A DNA stretch of 64,000 bases. Origin: Devosia oryziradicis. Its GTDB lineage: Bacteria; Pseudomonadota; Alphaproteobacteria; Rhizobiales; Devosiaceae. This document shows, piece by piece, positions 47,530 through 56,908 of the stretch (position 1 is its first letter; every line of letters begins with the position of its first letter). Below the pieces are notes generated by a model. The model worked only from the letters and a program-made list of their open reading frames with translations. It did not search any database and was not told the origin of the DNA. Made by a program: the position numbers and the translations under genes. Where the stretch lies: NCBI RefSeq assembly GCF_016698645.1, contig NZ_CP068047.1:2081001-2145000 (forward strand), given 5' to 3'.

Positions 47530-47554
47530 AACGACATCGGGGGTTTGGCGTTCC
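47530..47554 (-). promoter_or_regulatory. EcfG-type promoter for the trehalose operon
   Basis: GGAAC (47554-47550), 16 nt, CGTT (47533-47530) on the minus strand, an exact EcfG match. The expected start of transcription is near 47522, about 25 nt before the ATG at 47498. No competing sigma-70 promoter is evident. Confidence 0.7.
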
Positions 47555-47656
47555 CGCGGCCAAATGATGTGCGTGGGAGCCTGATAACTACGCCGCGGCC
47601 GACGCGGTTAGGCAATGTCAGGAAGCCTGCCGGCCTTGAGGCTCAGGGGGCGGCGA

Positions 47657-47741
47657 TGGTGGAGGGGACTGGATTCGAACCAGTGTACGCTAAGCGGTCA
47701 GATTTACAGTCTGATGGATTTAACCACTCTCCCACCCCTCC
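47657..47741 (-). tRNA. tRNA-Tyr (GTA)
   Basis: 85-nt class II tRNA on the minus strand with GTA anticodon in an intact anticodon loop (CTGTAAA), 7-bp acceptor stem (GGAGGGG / CCCCTCC), TTCGAATC T-loop, long variable arm and encoded CCA. Confidence 0.95.
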
Positions 47742-47869
47742 ACTACAGCATCGTCCGGGTAGGAAAACGAAATGCCTGGGCGCTTCGTCGGGGCGGTTTA
47801 TGGTGGTCTGATGACATGGTGTCAACACCCGTTTGGCCGCGCCCGCAAGAAAAGGACAATCGGCCCAGC

Positions 47870-48853
47870 CTAACGGCCGGATTTCTCCCTTCCGTACAGG
47901 AGGAGCATCACGATGATGACGGCACCATAGATGATCTGGCGACCGAATTCGGCGATCTGCATCACCGACAGGATCGATTGCAGCAGCGTGATCAGAATCA
48001 CGCCCGCAATCGTGCCCAGATAGTTGCCCCGCCCACCCAGGATCGACGTCCCGCCAAGGACGACGGCGGCGATGGCCGGCAGCAGATAGGCATCCCCCAT
48101 CGACTGGGCCGCCTTGCCGGCATAGCCAGCCAGCAATACCCCGCCGAACGCTGCCAGTCCGCCGCACAGCGCGAAGGCGATCATGACGACGCGTTGCGTC
48201 GGTATGCCCGAGAGATAGGCCGCCGCCTCCTTGTTGCCGATGCCGTAGATGGCCCGGCCGAAGGTCGTACGGCCCAGCAGGAACACGGCGACCACACCCG
48301 TGATGGCCCAAACGATGACGGCATTGGGTACGCCCAGCACACTGCCGGCGGCCAGGTAGCGCATGGCCGGCGAGGCGCTGTCCTGCGGCGCGAAGCCGCC
48401 GGTATAGGCCACCATCAGCCCCTGGGCGACAGCGTTGACCGCGAGGGTGATGATCATCGACGGGATGCGCAGATAGGCCACGCCTATTCCGTTGACCAGA
48501 CCCATCAGCACCCCGCACAGGACGCCAAAGGGAATGGCGAAGATTTCGCCCATGGGCCCATAGGCGGTGGCCGCCGAAGCCATCATGGCACCCAGGGTCA
48601 CGGCCCATGGCACGGACAGGTCGATCTGGCCGAGCAGGATGACCAGCATCATGCCGGTGGCGATAACGCCAAGGAAAGCGCCCACCTTGAGCTGCTGCAG
48701 CAGGTATTCGGGCGAGAGAAAATTGGGTGAGTAAAGGCTGCCGATCAGCAGCAGGACCAGGATGCAGCCGAATGCGGTGGCCACAGGCATGTCGATGCGG
48801 CTGGTCCAGCGGGGGCGGGGAGGGGTAGTGGCGTCGAGCTTGTCGGTGGTCAT
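47870..48853 (-). CDS. CUT2 sugar ABC transporter, permease 2
   Basis: 327 residues from ATG at 48853, 7 bp after the stop of the first permease. About nine helices; CUT2 stretch GQIDLSVPWAVTLGAMMA and C-terminal GGTSILGGRGNYLGTIAG. With the gene at 48861 it should form a heterodimeric channel. Sugar not resolved. Confidence 0.9.
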   Translation of the reverse strand: MTTDKLDATTPPRPRWTSRIDMPVATAFGCILVLLLIGSLYSPNFLSPEYLLQQLKVGAFLGVIATGMMLVILLGQIDLSVPWAVTLGAMMASAATAYGPMGEIFAIPFGVLCGVLMGLVNGIGVAYLRIPSMIITLAVNAVAQGLMVAYTGGFAPQDSASPAMRYLAAGSVLGVPNAVIVWAITGVVAVFLLGRTTFGRAIYGIGNKEAAAYLSGIPTQRVVMIAFALCGGLAAFGGVLLAGYAGKAAQSMGDAYLLPAIAAVVLGGTSILGGRGNYLGTIAGVILITLLQSILSVMQIAEFGRQIIYGAVIIVMLLLYGREKSGR

Positions 48854-48860
48854 CAGCGCC

Positions 48861-49847
48861 TCAGGTAAACAGATCGAGCCGGTTGCGCACCTGGAACAGG
48901 CGCGCGGAGCCCAGCGACACAGCCAGCAGCAGGACGACGCCCTGGAACAGCGGCTGCCATAAGGGGTCGAAATCGAAGACGAACAGCAGGTCGCCGATGG
49001 CGCGGAAGGCCAGGGCGCCGAATATGGCGCCGACCGCGCTGCCGCGACCGCCAAACAGCGACACGCCGCCCAGAACCACGGCCGCAATCGAACTCAGCGT
49101 ATAGGTATTGCCATTGGCGAGCGAGGCCTCGCCCGAATAGGTGAAGAAGGTCATGAACAGCCCGCCCATGGCAGCGAAGAGGCCGCTGAGGACATAAGCC
49201 ACGAACTTGGCGCGCATGACCGGTACGCCCGACATGTAGGCGGCAGGTTCCGACGAGCCCACGGCGTAGACGGCCCGGCCTATCACCGAGCGGCGGAATG
49301 GCAGCCAGACCAGCAGCACCAGGGCAATCAGGAACAGCAGGCTGGCCGGAAACACCCCAAAGACCTTGCCGGTGAGGGCATCGGCAAGCTCGGCGGAAAA
49401 ACCGTCGGCGCTGCCGGGGTAGGGGCGGATCCACAAGGCAATACCGAAGAAAACTGCCCCGGTGGCAATGGTGATCACGATGGGCTGGAGCCTGCCATAA
49501 ATGACCAGGAGGCCATTGAGCGCGCCGCAGGCCAGGCCGGTCAGCAATACGCCGCCGACACCGAGCGCTACTGTCACCGGCGTGCCGACCAGGAGGTAGG
49601 ACGCCAGGCAATTGGCAAGGATGAAGATCATGCCCACCGACAGGTCGATGCCGGCGGTCAGCACGACAAAGGTCTGGGCCATGGCGACCAGGGCGAGCAG
49701 GACGCCCTTGTTGGCGGCGGTCTGTACCACGTTGGGCGTGAAACCGGCGGGGTGGTTGGCCAGGTAGAGGGCGAACATGATGATGAAGATGGCCAAGGCC
49801 AGCAACATGCCGCGCTGCTCGGCAAAGCTGTAACGCAACCCGTTCAC
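48861..49847 (-). CDS. CUT2 sugar ABC transporter, permease 1
   Basis: 328 residues with about nine helices. TAGIDLSVGMIFILANCLAS and GGVSLFGGRGSAVGAIFGAL are the usual CUT2 permease signatures. Start overlaps the ATPase stop by 4 bp. Confidence 0.9.
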   Translation of the reverse strand: MNGLRYSFAEQRGMLLALAIFIIMFALYLANHPAGFTPNVVQTAANKGVLLALVAMAQTFVVLTAGIDLSVGMIFILANCLASYLLVGTPVTVALGVGGVLLTGLACGALNGLLVIYGRLQPIVITIATGAVFFGIALWIRPYPGSADGFSAELADALTGKVFGVFPASLLFLIALVLLVWLPFRRSVIGRAVYAVGSSEPAAYMSGVPVMRAKFVAYVLSGLFAAMGGLFMTFFTYSGEASLANGNTYTLSSIAAVVLGGVSLFGGRGSAVGAIFGALAFRAIGDLLFVFDFDPLWQPLFQGVVLLLAVSLGSARLFQVRNRLDLFT

Positions 49848-51373
49848 GCCACGGCCTCCCGAAGGTCGATATTGAGCGCCGAAGCGATCAGCGCGTGCTC
49901 GGTGACCTCGGGCCCGACCAGCTCGCGCTTGACGGCGCCGTCATAGAGCACCACCACGCGGTCGCAGCAGCCGATGAGCTCGTCATAGTCGGTCGAATAG
50001 AGGATGATCGCCGCGCCTTCCGCCGCGAGCTGCCGCAGCAGCGCGTAGATTTCCTGCTTGGTGCCCACATCGATGCCGCGCGTGGGATCGTTGAGCAGGA
50101 TGATGCGCGGTCCCACCATCAGCCACTTGGCGATCACCACCTTCTGCTGGTTGCCGCCGGACAGGGACCCGACCGCGGCAGCTGGGCTCGCCGTCTTGAT
50201 TGCCAGCAACTTGATCATGCGGTCGATCGCGGCACTTTCGGCGCGCTGATCGACAATTCCCGCACGCGAGATCTGGCTCATTGCAGCAAAGGAGAGGTTG
50301 TCGCGCACCGACATGGGTAGCATCAGCCCCTCGGTCTTGCGGTCCTCGGGGATCAGCGCCATGCCGATATCGGGGGCCTTGGCCTTGCGCGGGCCGTTGA
50401 TGGCGCGGGACTTGCCGTCAATCAGCACCTCGCCGGACACGCCGCGCAGCACGCCGAACAGCGCCAGCAGCAGTTCTCGTTGCCCTTGTCCGTCAAGGCC
50501 GCCCAGGCCGACAACTTCGCCGGCGCGCGCCGTGATCGATACGCCGTTTAGCCGCTGCAGCCAGCTCAGGTTGCGCGCTTCCAGGACCGGCGTCGCGGCT
50601 GGATCGACATTGCTGGTCTTGGGCGGGAATACCGAGCTGTATTCGCGCCCGATCATGAGTTGGACGACCTCGTCGTCGGTCTTGCTGCCGGCCGGATAGG
50701 TGGCAATCTTGCGGCCATTGCGGAAGACCGTGCAATCGTCGGCCAATTCGGTGATTTCGTGCATACGATGGGAAATGTAAAGCAGGGCGATGCCCTCGCT
50801 GCGGAGCCGCTTGAGGACGCCGAAAACCGTCTCGACATCGGCCGCCGTCAGGGCCGACGTGGCCTCGTCGAGGATCAGGACGCGTGGCTTGCGCGCCAGT
50901 GCCTTGGCGATCTCGACAATCTGGCGGCGCGACAGGGGCAGGTTGCGCACCAGCTCCATTGGGTGAATGTCGCCACCGCCGGCGCGCTCCAGCGCCTCCC
51001 GGGCGATGGCCTGCTGCGCCTTGCGGTCGATCATGCCGAACCGCGTGGGCGGGTTGGAAATGACGATGTTGTCGGCGACGCTCAGGTCGGGGATCAGCGA
51101 GAGCTCCTGGAAGATGCAGACGATGCCGGCGGCATTGGCTGCGGCCGGGTCGGCGAAGCTGACCTCGCGGCCATCGAGCATCATTCGCCCTTCATCGGGC
51201 GCCACCACGCCCGACATGATCTTGATCAGGGTGGACTTGCCGGCGCCGTTTTCGCCCAGGATGGCGTGCACCTTGCCGGCTCGAACCACCAGGTCAGCCT
51301 TGTCGAGCGCATGCACGCCGCCATAGCGCTTGGAAACGCCTTCCATGCGGAAAAGCGGAACTTCGTCGTCCAT
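49844..51373 (-). CDS. CUT2 sugar ABC transporter, ATP-binding protein (two cassettes)
   Basis: 509 residues from ATG at 51373. First cassette: Walker A GENGAGKST, Walker B VLILDEATSAL. The second has a degenerate Walker A (GLDGQGQRE), a signature LSGGNQQK and IILLNDPTRGID, as in RbsA/MglA-type proteins. Energises the two permeases. Confidence 0.93.
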   Translation of the reverse strand: MDDEVPLFRMEGVSKRYGGVHALDKADLVVRAGKVHAILGENGAGKSTLIKIMSGVVAPDEGRMMLDGREVSFADPAAANAAGIVCIFQELSLIPDLSVADNIVISNPPTRFGMIDRKAQQAIAREALERAGGGDIHPMELVRNLPLSRRQIVEIAKALARKPRVLILDEATSALTAADVETVFGVLKRLRSEGIALLYISHRMHEITELADDCTVFRNGRKIATYPAGSKTDDEVVQLMIGREYSSVFPPKTSNVDPAATPVLEARNLSWLQRLNGVSITARAGEVVGLGGLDGQGQRELLLALFGVLRGVSGEVLIDGKSRAINGPRKAKAPDIGMALIPEDRKTEGLMLPMSVRDNLSFAAMSQISRAGIVDQRAESAAIDRMIKLLAIKTASPAAAVGSLSGGNQQKVVIAKWLMVGPRIILLNDPTRGIDVGTKQEIYALLRQLAAEGAAIILYSTDYDELIGCCDRVVVLYDGAVKRELVGPEVTEHALIASALNIDLREAVA

Positions 51374-51391
51374 ACCGATACCCCTGCCGAT

Positions 51392-51416
51392 CGGCCGCGG
51401 AAAATTCCCGCGGCCG
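51392..51416 (-). terminator. intercistronic hairpin after the receptor gene
   Basis: A 9-bp perfect GC stem (CGGCCGCGG / CCGCGGCCG) with a 7-nt loop lies between the receptor stop (51432) and the ATPase start (51373). Likely a partial terminator or 3' stabiliser. Confidence 0.6.
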
Positions 51417-51431
51417 TCTGTCGCATCCAGC

Positions 51432-52571
51432 TTACTGGTTGGCTTCCGTCTGTCCCATGATTTCCTGCGCCGTGAAATTGATGCCGCAGGTGGGGAAGGC
51501 GTTGCCGACGAAGAAGTTGTCGGATTGGTCGGCGTAGAAGTTCTCGCCATCCTTGAAGTCGGGATCTTCGACGATGGCCAGCGGCAGCTTGACCGACTGC
51601 GGCACGACCTTGCCCTGGAGCGCGTCGAGCGCCGTCTTGATGGCAACGGCCACCTGGGCCGGGCCCGTGCCTGCGGACGAGCACTTGAGGCCCTCGGCGG
51701 CATGGGCGGCGCAGAACTTGCGGAAGCCGTTCTCGGTTTCGCCACCAAAAGGCACGAAGGGATGGCCGGCGTCGATCATGGCCTGCACCACGCCGGTATC
51801 GCCACCCTGGGCAGTGATGCCATCGAACTGGCCCTGGACGGCAATGGCGTCGGCGGTGGCCTTCTGGGCGGTGCCGTCATCCCATTTGCCGACAACCTCG
51901 AACACTTCGAAAGGCTTGCCGCTCGCATCCAGGGTCTCGTGGATGCCGTTGTGGCGATCGGTATCGACCGATGTGCCGGCCACGCCGCGCACTTCGAGCA
52001 CCTTGCCGCCGTCCGGCAGATGCTTGATCAGCCAGTTTGCCCAGAGTTCGCCGAGACCCTTCTGGTCCACGTTGACGTTGATGGCGTCGGTGGTGTCGAG
52101 GATGTTGTCGAAGGCGACCAGCACGATGCCGGCTTCCTTGGCACGCTTGATAACGGGGGCGAAGGCCTCCGGATTCTGTGCATTGACGACAATGGCGTCG
52201 TAACCGCTGTCGATGAAGTTATTGATGGCCGAGATCTGCGCGGCAACGTCTTCGCCCGTGGACACCACCTTGAATTCGGACAACAGCGCCGCGACGTCGG
52301 GCTGCGCGGCGTAGGCCTTGGCCGTCTGGATCATCTGGATGCGCCAGGTGTTGGCGATGTAGCCATTGGCCAGCGCTACCCGGAACGGGCCCTCCTTGGC
52401 TGGGAACTGGAAGAACTGCGTGTCTTCCGCCCATGGCACATGGCATTCGGGATCGGTGGCGGGACCGGCGACAATGGCTGGTTCGGCCATTGCCACGGTG
52501 CTGAGTGCCGTGGACAGCACCATTGCGGCGGCCGTGCCGCTGACGAGCTTGAGCAGTGCAGACGATTTCAT
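51432..52571 (-). CDS. CUT2 sugar ABC transporter, substrate-binding protein
   Basis: 379 residues from ATG at 52571, with GGGAGG upstream. Signal peptide ends near TVAMAEP. Periplasmic binding protein of the ribose/galactose type (VALANGYIANTWRIQMIQTA, GYDAIVVNAQNPEAF, FDNILDTTDAINVNVDQKG). One probable disulfide (PECHVPW with FCAAH, KCSSA or TCGINF). Sugar unknown. First gene of the operon. Confidence 0.9.
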   Translation of the reverse strand: MKSSALLKLVSGTAAAMVLSTALSTVAMAEPAIVAGPATDPECHVPWAEDTQFFQFPAKEGPFRVALANGYIANTWRIQMIQTAKAYAAQPDVAALLSEFKVVSTGEDVAAQISAINNFIDSGYDAIVVNAQNPEAFAPVIKRAKEAGIVLVAFDNILDTTDAINVNVDQKGLGELWANWLIKHLPDGGKVLEVRGVAGTSVDTDRHNGIHETLDASGKPFEVFEVVGKWDDGTAQKATADAIAVQGQFDGITAQGGDTGVVQAMIDAGHPFVPFGGETENGFRKFCAAHAAEGLKCSSAGTGPAQVAVAIKTALDALQGKVVPQSVKLPLAIVEDPDFKDGENFYADQSDNFFVGNAFPTCGINFTAQEIMGQTEANQ

Positions 52572-52842
52572 CGGTTTCCTCCCAGAACGTTCAGCCCTCC
52601 GGAGCGATGTCGGTTTTCGGCAGCATTTTTCCCTCTGTGCCCCGATATCGCCGCGCTGAATGGCGTTAGCATTAAGCCCGGCAGGTTCGCTCATCAAGCG
52701 AATTATCATTGATATTAATTATTCGGACCGCGTTGCTGTCGCAACGGTCGTTGTTGGAAAATCGTCCGTCTGGCTAAGGGGCCGACGGCATGCGGAAGTA
52801 CCCGCGATCAGGCGAGGGGAAACGCATCAAAAAGTAGGGGAG

Positions 52843-52916
52843 TGGAGCGGGTAGCGGGAATCGAACCCGCATATTCAGCTTGGAAGGCTGCTGCTCTACC
52901 ACTGAGCTATACCCGC
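52843..52916 (-). tRNA. tRNA-Gly (TCC)
   Basis: 74-nt tRNA on the minus strand: acceptor GCGGGTA / TACCCGC, anticodon TCC in CTTCCAA, GGTTCGATTC T-loop and encoded CCA at the 3' end (52843-52845). Confidence 0.95.
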
Positions 52917-53027
52917 CCGGTCGGTGACCGACGCGTTAGCCAATAGCCCGTCATAGTCCGGGCTGACAACCCCTCGGCACCACAGAATTGTGGGTCAGCG
53001 AGTGGCCGTCGCCTGACCGGAATGGGG

Positions 53028-53615
53028 CTAGAGCCAGCCTGCCAGGATGCCCGCGCCACCAAGGGCGAAGGCGGCGCCGGCAAAGCGGGCCATTGTCTTG
53101 CCGAAGCGAGCAGTCAGTCCTGCGACGCCGAAAGCTGCGGCAAGGCCGGCGAGGTGGAGCAGGGCGGTTGCAGCGACGAAACCCAAGGCATAGGTCAGTC
53201 CGCCGGCCGCTCTGGGCATTTCCGCGCCATGCGCGTGCCCATGGAAGACAGCGAAAACGCCGACAAGCGCCATAGCGGCCGCAACGGGCATCGGGCGGCC
53301 CAGGGCGGCGGCTCCACCGATGACGATGCTCGACAGCGCGATGCCCAATTCAACGAACGGCATGTCGACCTGAGCGACGCCCAAGGCAAAGCCGACGATC
53401 ATCATCCCGACAAAGCTCAGCGGTACCAGCCAGAGCGCCCGGCCACCCAGCACAAAGGCAAAAACGCCGACGGCGACCATTGCCAGGATGTGATCAATGC
53501 CACCGATCGGGTGCTCGAGGCCGTGGAAGAACCCGGCGCCATGGTCGATTCCGGTGTGGGCGAAGGCCAGGCCGGGGGAGCCAAGCAGAATGGCCAGTGC
53601 CAGCAAAAGACGCAT
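53028..53615 (-). CDS. HupE/UreJ family membrane protein
   Basis: 195 residues from ATG at 53615 (GGAAGG 6 nt upstream; ATG at 53621 is the alternative). Signal-like N-terminus, then HTGIDHGAGFFHGLEHPIGG, continuing into DHILAMVAVGVFA, the HupE/UreJ histidine signature, and six to seven helices with the FHGHAHGAEMP loop. The family is linked to nickel or cobalt uptake. No hydrogenase or urease genes are in the window. Confidence 0.92.
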   Translation of the reverse strand: MRLLLALAILLGSPGLAFAHTGIDHGAGFFHGLEHPIGGIDHILAMVAVGVFAFVLGGRALWLVPLSFVGMMIVGFALGVAQVDMPFVELGIALSSIVIGGAAALGRPMPVAAAMALVGVFAVFHGHAHGAEMPRAAGGLTYALGFVAATALLHLAGLAAAFGVAGLTARFGKTMARFAGAAFALGGAGILAGWL

Positions 53616-53794
53616 CTTCATCCTTCCGGGGCCCTTCGCCCCTGAGTGATCGTGTCGGTGCCGCCGAACTTCCCTGAACTCGCAAATCCATTTATTGGCC
53701 GCGCATTGCCAATTGTAAATGGTGATCCTGATGGCGCCGTCGCGCGTTAGTTGGATAGGAAGCGGCGCTACGCCGCGAAAGTATAAGGGTATTC

Positions 53795-54190
53795 GTGTTG
53801 TTGCTGATCATTTTTGCCGTGCTCTTCCTGTTGCTGGTTCAGGTCGCTCTGCCGGGCCGCTACCTCGCGATCCAGGTAGGAAACGACGCGCAAATGGGGC
53901 CTCGTGATGATTTGCCCGAGCCGAGCCGCGAACTGGCGCGTGCGAGGCGGGCGCTGGGCAACCTGCAGGAAACGCTGCCGGTCTTTCTGACCCTGGCGAT
54001 CCTGTCCATTGTGCTGGGCGAGCAGGGTTGGCTGTCCCTGGCAGGCGGCGCGCTGTACCTGGTGGCGCGGGTGGCCCATCTCTACTGCTACATGCAGGGG
54101 CTTACGCCCTGGAGATCTGTCAGTTTTCTGATCAGCCTGCTTGGCAATTTACTGCTTGCCGTGCCGCTCTTGCCCCATCTCTGGAGCTAG
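53795..54190 (+). CDS. MAPEG family membrane protein
   Basis: 131 residues from GTG at 53795 with AAGGG upstream. Four helices; RRALGNLQETLPVFLTLAIL and ARVAHLYCYMQGLTPWR are the MAPEG signatures. Family covers glutathione-linked membrane enzymes; the reaction here is not known. Confidence 0.9.
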   Translation: MLLLIIFAVLFLLLVQVALPGRYLAIQVGNDAQMGPRDDLPEPSRELARARRALGNLQETLPVFLTLAILSIVLGEQGWLSLAGGALYLVARVAHLYCYMQGLTPWRSVSFLISLLGNLLLAVPLLPHLWS

Positions 54191-54244
54191 GTGCAAAGGC
54201 TCTTGCGAAACGCGCCTATTGCCATTAGACAGACCCTCGCCTGA

Positions 54245-54320
54245 AGGGGTTTAGCTCAGTTGGTAGAGCATCGGTCTCCAAAACCGAGGGTCGTGGGTTC
54301 GAGTCCCCCAGCCCCTGCCA
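54245..54320 (+). tRNA. tRNA-Trp (CCA)
   Basis: 76-nt tRNA: acceptor AGGGGTT / AGCCCCT (one G-T pair), anticodon CCA at 54278-54280, GGTTCGAGTC T-loop, encoded CCA. In many alphaproteobacteria tRNA-Trp lies directly before secE; here they are 3.1 kb apart. Confidence 0.97.
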
Positions 54321-54786
54321 GGCGTTTTTCCTAGATTTGCTGTTGTTTACGGGACTACCGTCGTGCGGAACAAGCGGTTTCGGTTAGACACCGCTAACCG
54401 ACGGGTTAGCCTACTTATGGCCGCGACGTCATAGCCCATGCTGTATGAGCGATCGTTGGCGAAATTGACTCCGCTTAAAACGAATGGGTAGATCCGACAA
54501 GCCAGCCAGGAGCACCGATAGCGGGCGTGACTGTGACTGGCTGGCCAGCCGAGTTCATCGCAACGGTATGGCGACAAACCGAGCGGGAATGCCATCCAGG
54601 TCTTCTTCCTCGGCCACTGGAGATACCACTGAGCCACGACTTAAACCGGCTCCGCCACCTCGCGCGCGAGGTGGCTCTCGACCATCTGCTCTGCCGAGTT
54701 TGCCGTCAACACCGTGGAGATGGCCTTGATATTCATTGGCGTCTCCGGCGATGCTGCATGAGCCAACTACCAGATTTGGATGAACG
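54321..54786. other. 466 bp without a supported gene after tRNA-Trp
   Basis: Lower-GC look than the flanks. It holds a small hairpin (CGGTTAG / CTAACCG, 54381-54400) and a perfect 22-bp palindrome at 54654-54675 (GCCACCT and CGCGCGCG core). Short open frames on both strands lack ribosome sites and family resemblance. No second copy of the tRNA 3' end was found. Confidence 0.5.
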
Positions 54787-55518
54787 ATGGACAGACGAGA
54801 TCGCGGGGCGCTGCTGGCTCTGGTCGCAATAGTCGCCGGCATCTTGTTCGTTCAGTACCTTGAGTACCTGCCCCTGCTTCAGCCGGAAGCACACAAAGCT
54901 ACATTCGCTGAGTGGCTGGGCACCCTCTTTGGCGGGCTGTCCCTGATAATTGCGGCTTGGGCCGCTTTCTTGTTGCTTGGAACGCTCCAGGAAACCAGAC
55001 GCATTGGTCGAGCCCAAACCCGAGCATACCTCACGGTCGAGGGGGGCAGCATCGAGGTAGGAGAGAGAGCAATCTTCTATCGGTTCAGAGTGAAGAACGT
55101 GGGGCAGTCGCCAGCACTTCGCGTAAGGGTCCGTCTGGACGTGACCCTGCCCGCCCCACGACGGTCCGACGTCAGTTTCAAAGCCATTACGTCAACGCGG
55201 CCCGCGATAGCCGCGGGAAGCGCCGAAGAAAGCACTCACTGGTTCAACAATGCAGCAATGCCAGCATTTACGGGGACAACTGGTCCGTTTCCCGAGTTGC
55301 CCGAAGAGATCTTTGCAACGGTTCTGTCAGGTGAACGGCGTCACACGTTCATTTGGTGCACACTTGCATGGATAGACGTCTTCGGCACTGAGCAACATCA
55401 GAGCTTTAGCCTCACAGAGTTGACAGGGGATGCTTCCCCCCAGTCTAGCGCCCTACGCAGGGTGGAACTTGCGCCGGGCCAAACATGGAACTACAACGAC
55501 AACGTTCGACCGACGTGA
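54787..55518 (+). CDS. hypothetical membrane protein with beta-rich domain
   Basis: 243 residues from ATG at 54787. Two N-terminal helices (about residues 9-30 and 43-66) with a short loop, then a soluble beta-rich domain (AYLTVEGGSIEVGERAIFYR, FRVKNVGQSPALRVRVRLDV). The plan, two helices plus Ig-like domain, is common among accessory proteins of unknown role. Codon use and GC look less typical than the neighbours, which hints at transfer. No family recognised. Confidence 0.65.
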   Translation: MDRRDRGALLALVAIVAGILFVQYLEYLPLLQPEAHKATFAEWLGTLFGGLSLIIAAWAAFLLLGTLQETRRIGRAQTRAYLTVEGGSIEVGERAIFYRFRVKNVGQSPALRVRVRLDVTLPAPRRSDVSFKAITSTRPAIAAGSAEESTHWFNNAAMPAFTGTTGPFPELPEEIFATVLSGERRHTFIWCTLAWIDVFGTEQHQSFSLTELTGDASPQSSALRRVELAPGQTWNYNDNVRPT

Positions 55519-55699
55519 TAGTTACGCACCGGCTTTGGTAAACTCCGTGCCTCCGGAGCGCGGTCAGAGATGCCGGCGCGATGTAAATGCGCGGCGGTTC
55601 GTTCGGGGCCCGGTAGGACACTTTTGGAACCTGCTGATATCCATGATCATGGTAGCCACGTTTGTGGCGCTGTGGCGCGCCGGCGCTATTTCTGGTTCG

Positions 55700-55921
55700 C
55701 TAGCCGGCGATCCGGCGATAGAGCCGGACCATGTTCATCTGCTCGCCCGGCAATTGCCAGTAGACGCGCGCGACCATGTCCTTGCGCTGTCCGCTGCGCA
55801 CGACCTCGAGCTTGAGGGCTTCGCGCACTGCGTCTTCGGGGGTGCGAGCGCCGGTGATGAGGGTTTCCTTGGGGTCGATGACGTCGCCACGTATATCGAC
55901 CACCCGATAGGTGATGGCCAT
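55700..55921 (-). CDS. small hypothetical protein
   Basis: 73 residues from ATG at 55921 with AAGGA upstream. Compact sequence (MAITYRVVDIRGDVIDPKET, EDAVREALKLEVVRSG, ARVYWQLPGEQMNMVRLYRR) with strands and one helix; cytosolic. No family recognised. Confidence 0.6.
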   Translation of the reverse strand: MAITYRVVDIRGDVIDPKETLITGARTPEDAVREALKLEVVRSGQRKDMVARVYWQLPGEQMNMVRLYRRIAG

Positions 55922-56000
55922 TGCAGAATCCTTGTCCAGGTGCGGGCGGTTAGCACCTGGACCGGTGGGGCCACGTTTAACTTTGACATACCGGGCAGAA

Positions 56001-56849
56001 TTAACCCGCGGCTATATCGTCAGCCGGCTCGTAGCCTAGCCAGTTGCGGCCGTTGTCGAGATTCCACACAGTGCCAGTGTTGCGGCTCATGCCGTTGACG
56101 AGAATGGCCCGGCTCGGCCACGCGTCTGCGGGCGCAGTCAGGGCCTTTTCCATCAGCGCAGCGAAGTCGCGGTTGGAAAGCCACATGCCGCGGAACCATG
56201 CCAGGCCGCGGTCCATCTCCTGCTGGTCGGGCAAGGTCGGGCCAATTCGCCGCCCGGCCCCGCGAAGATCGATGGTTTGGGGGCGGTTCTCGCCAGGTTG
56301 AACCCAGCCGATGCGGACGTTCACTCCCGTCAGTGCCGAAGCCGCACAGCGTGCCGCAACGGCCCGCTCCCCCATGAGCTTGGATGCGCCATAGGCAGTG
56401 GGGGTGCGATATTCGTATCCGTCGAAGTAGCGGGTGCCGGGCCGCGGCGGCGTATCCCAAGTGAGGGTCTCGCCTTGCGGCAGCGGTTCGTCCTTGTAAC
56501 CGCCCATGACATGATTTGAAGAGGCGAAGACGAAGCGGCAGGCCTTGTGCCCGACATGCTCGAGCAGGTTGAGCGTCATATCAAGGCTCTGGGCTGCTTC
56601 GGTCCAGTTCGAATCCGGCGCTGGGCTCTGGGCGGCGAAATGAACCACCGCATCGGCCGCCTCGACCGGATCGATCCAGCTTCGATCCATCGGATCGCGC
56701 AGGTCCGCAGCGACGGCGCGAAACTTGCCGTTACTGGCAATGGGCGTGGGATCGATACCGGTGATCGCAGAGCACCACGACATGGTTTGCAAATGGGCGG
56801 TGAGCTTGCCGCCGAGATTGCCACTGGCGCCGGTAATGACCACGTGCAT
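56001..56849 (-). CDS. NAD-dependent epimerase/dehydratase, uronate dehydrogenase-like
   Basis: 282 residues from ATG at 56849 (AGGAGG 7 nt upstream). Extended SDR: TGASGNLGGKL nucleotide site, HFAAQSP, SSNHVMGGY and catalytic YGASK. The plan resembles uronate dehydrogenases and related sugar SDRs (NVRIGWVQPGENRP). Substrate not resolved. Confidence 0.85.
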   Translation of the reverse strand: MHVVITGASGNLGGKLTAHLQTMSWCSAITGIDPTPIASNGKFRAVAADLRDPMDRSWIDPVEAADAVVHFAAQSPAPDSNWTEAAQSLDMTLNLLEHVGHKACRFVFASSNHVMGGYKDEPLPQGETLTWDTPPRPGTRYFDGYEYRTPTAYGASKLMGERAVAARCAASALTGVNVRIGWVQPGENRPQTIDLRGAGRRIGPTLPDQQEMDRGLAWFRGMWLSNRDFAALMEKALTAPADAWPSRAILVNGMSRNTGTVWNLDNGRNWLGYEPADDIAAG

Positions 56850-56908
56850 CAAAGTACCTCCTCAAATATATGGGAGGCTAGCAAAGGCCCGGCCGTCCGG
56901 AAAGGCGG

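Noticed and set aside
54347..54637. 96-codon minus-strand frame after tRNA-Trp
   Set aside because: No ribosome site, odd composition (many Trp, Cys, Arg) and no family resemblance.
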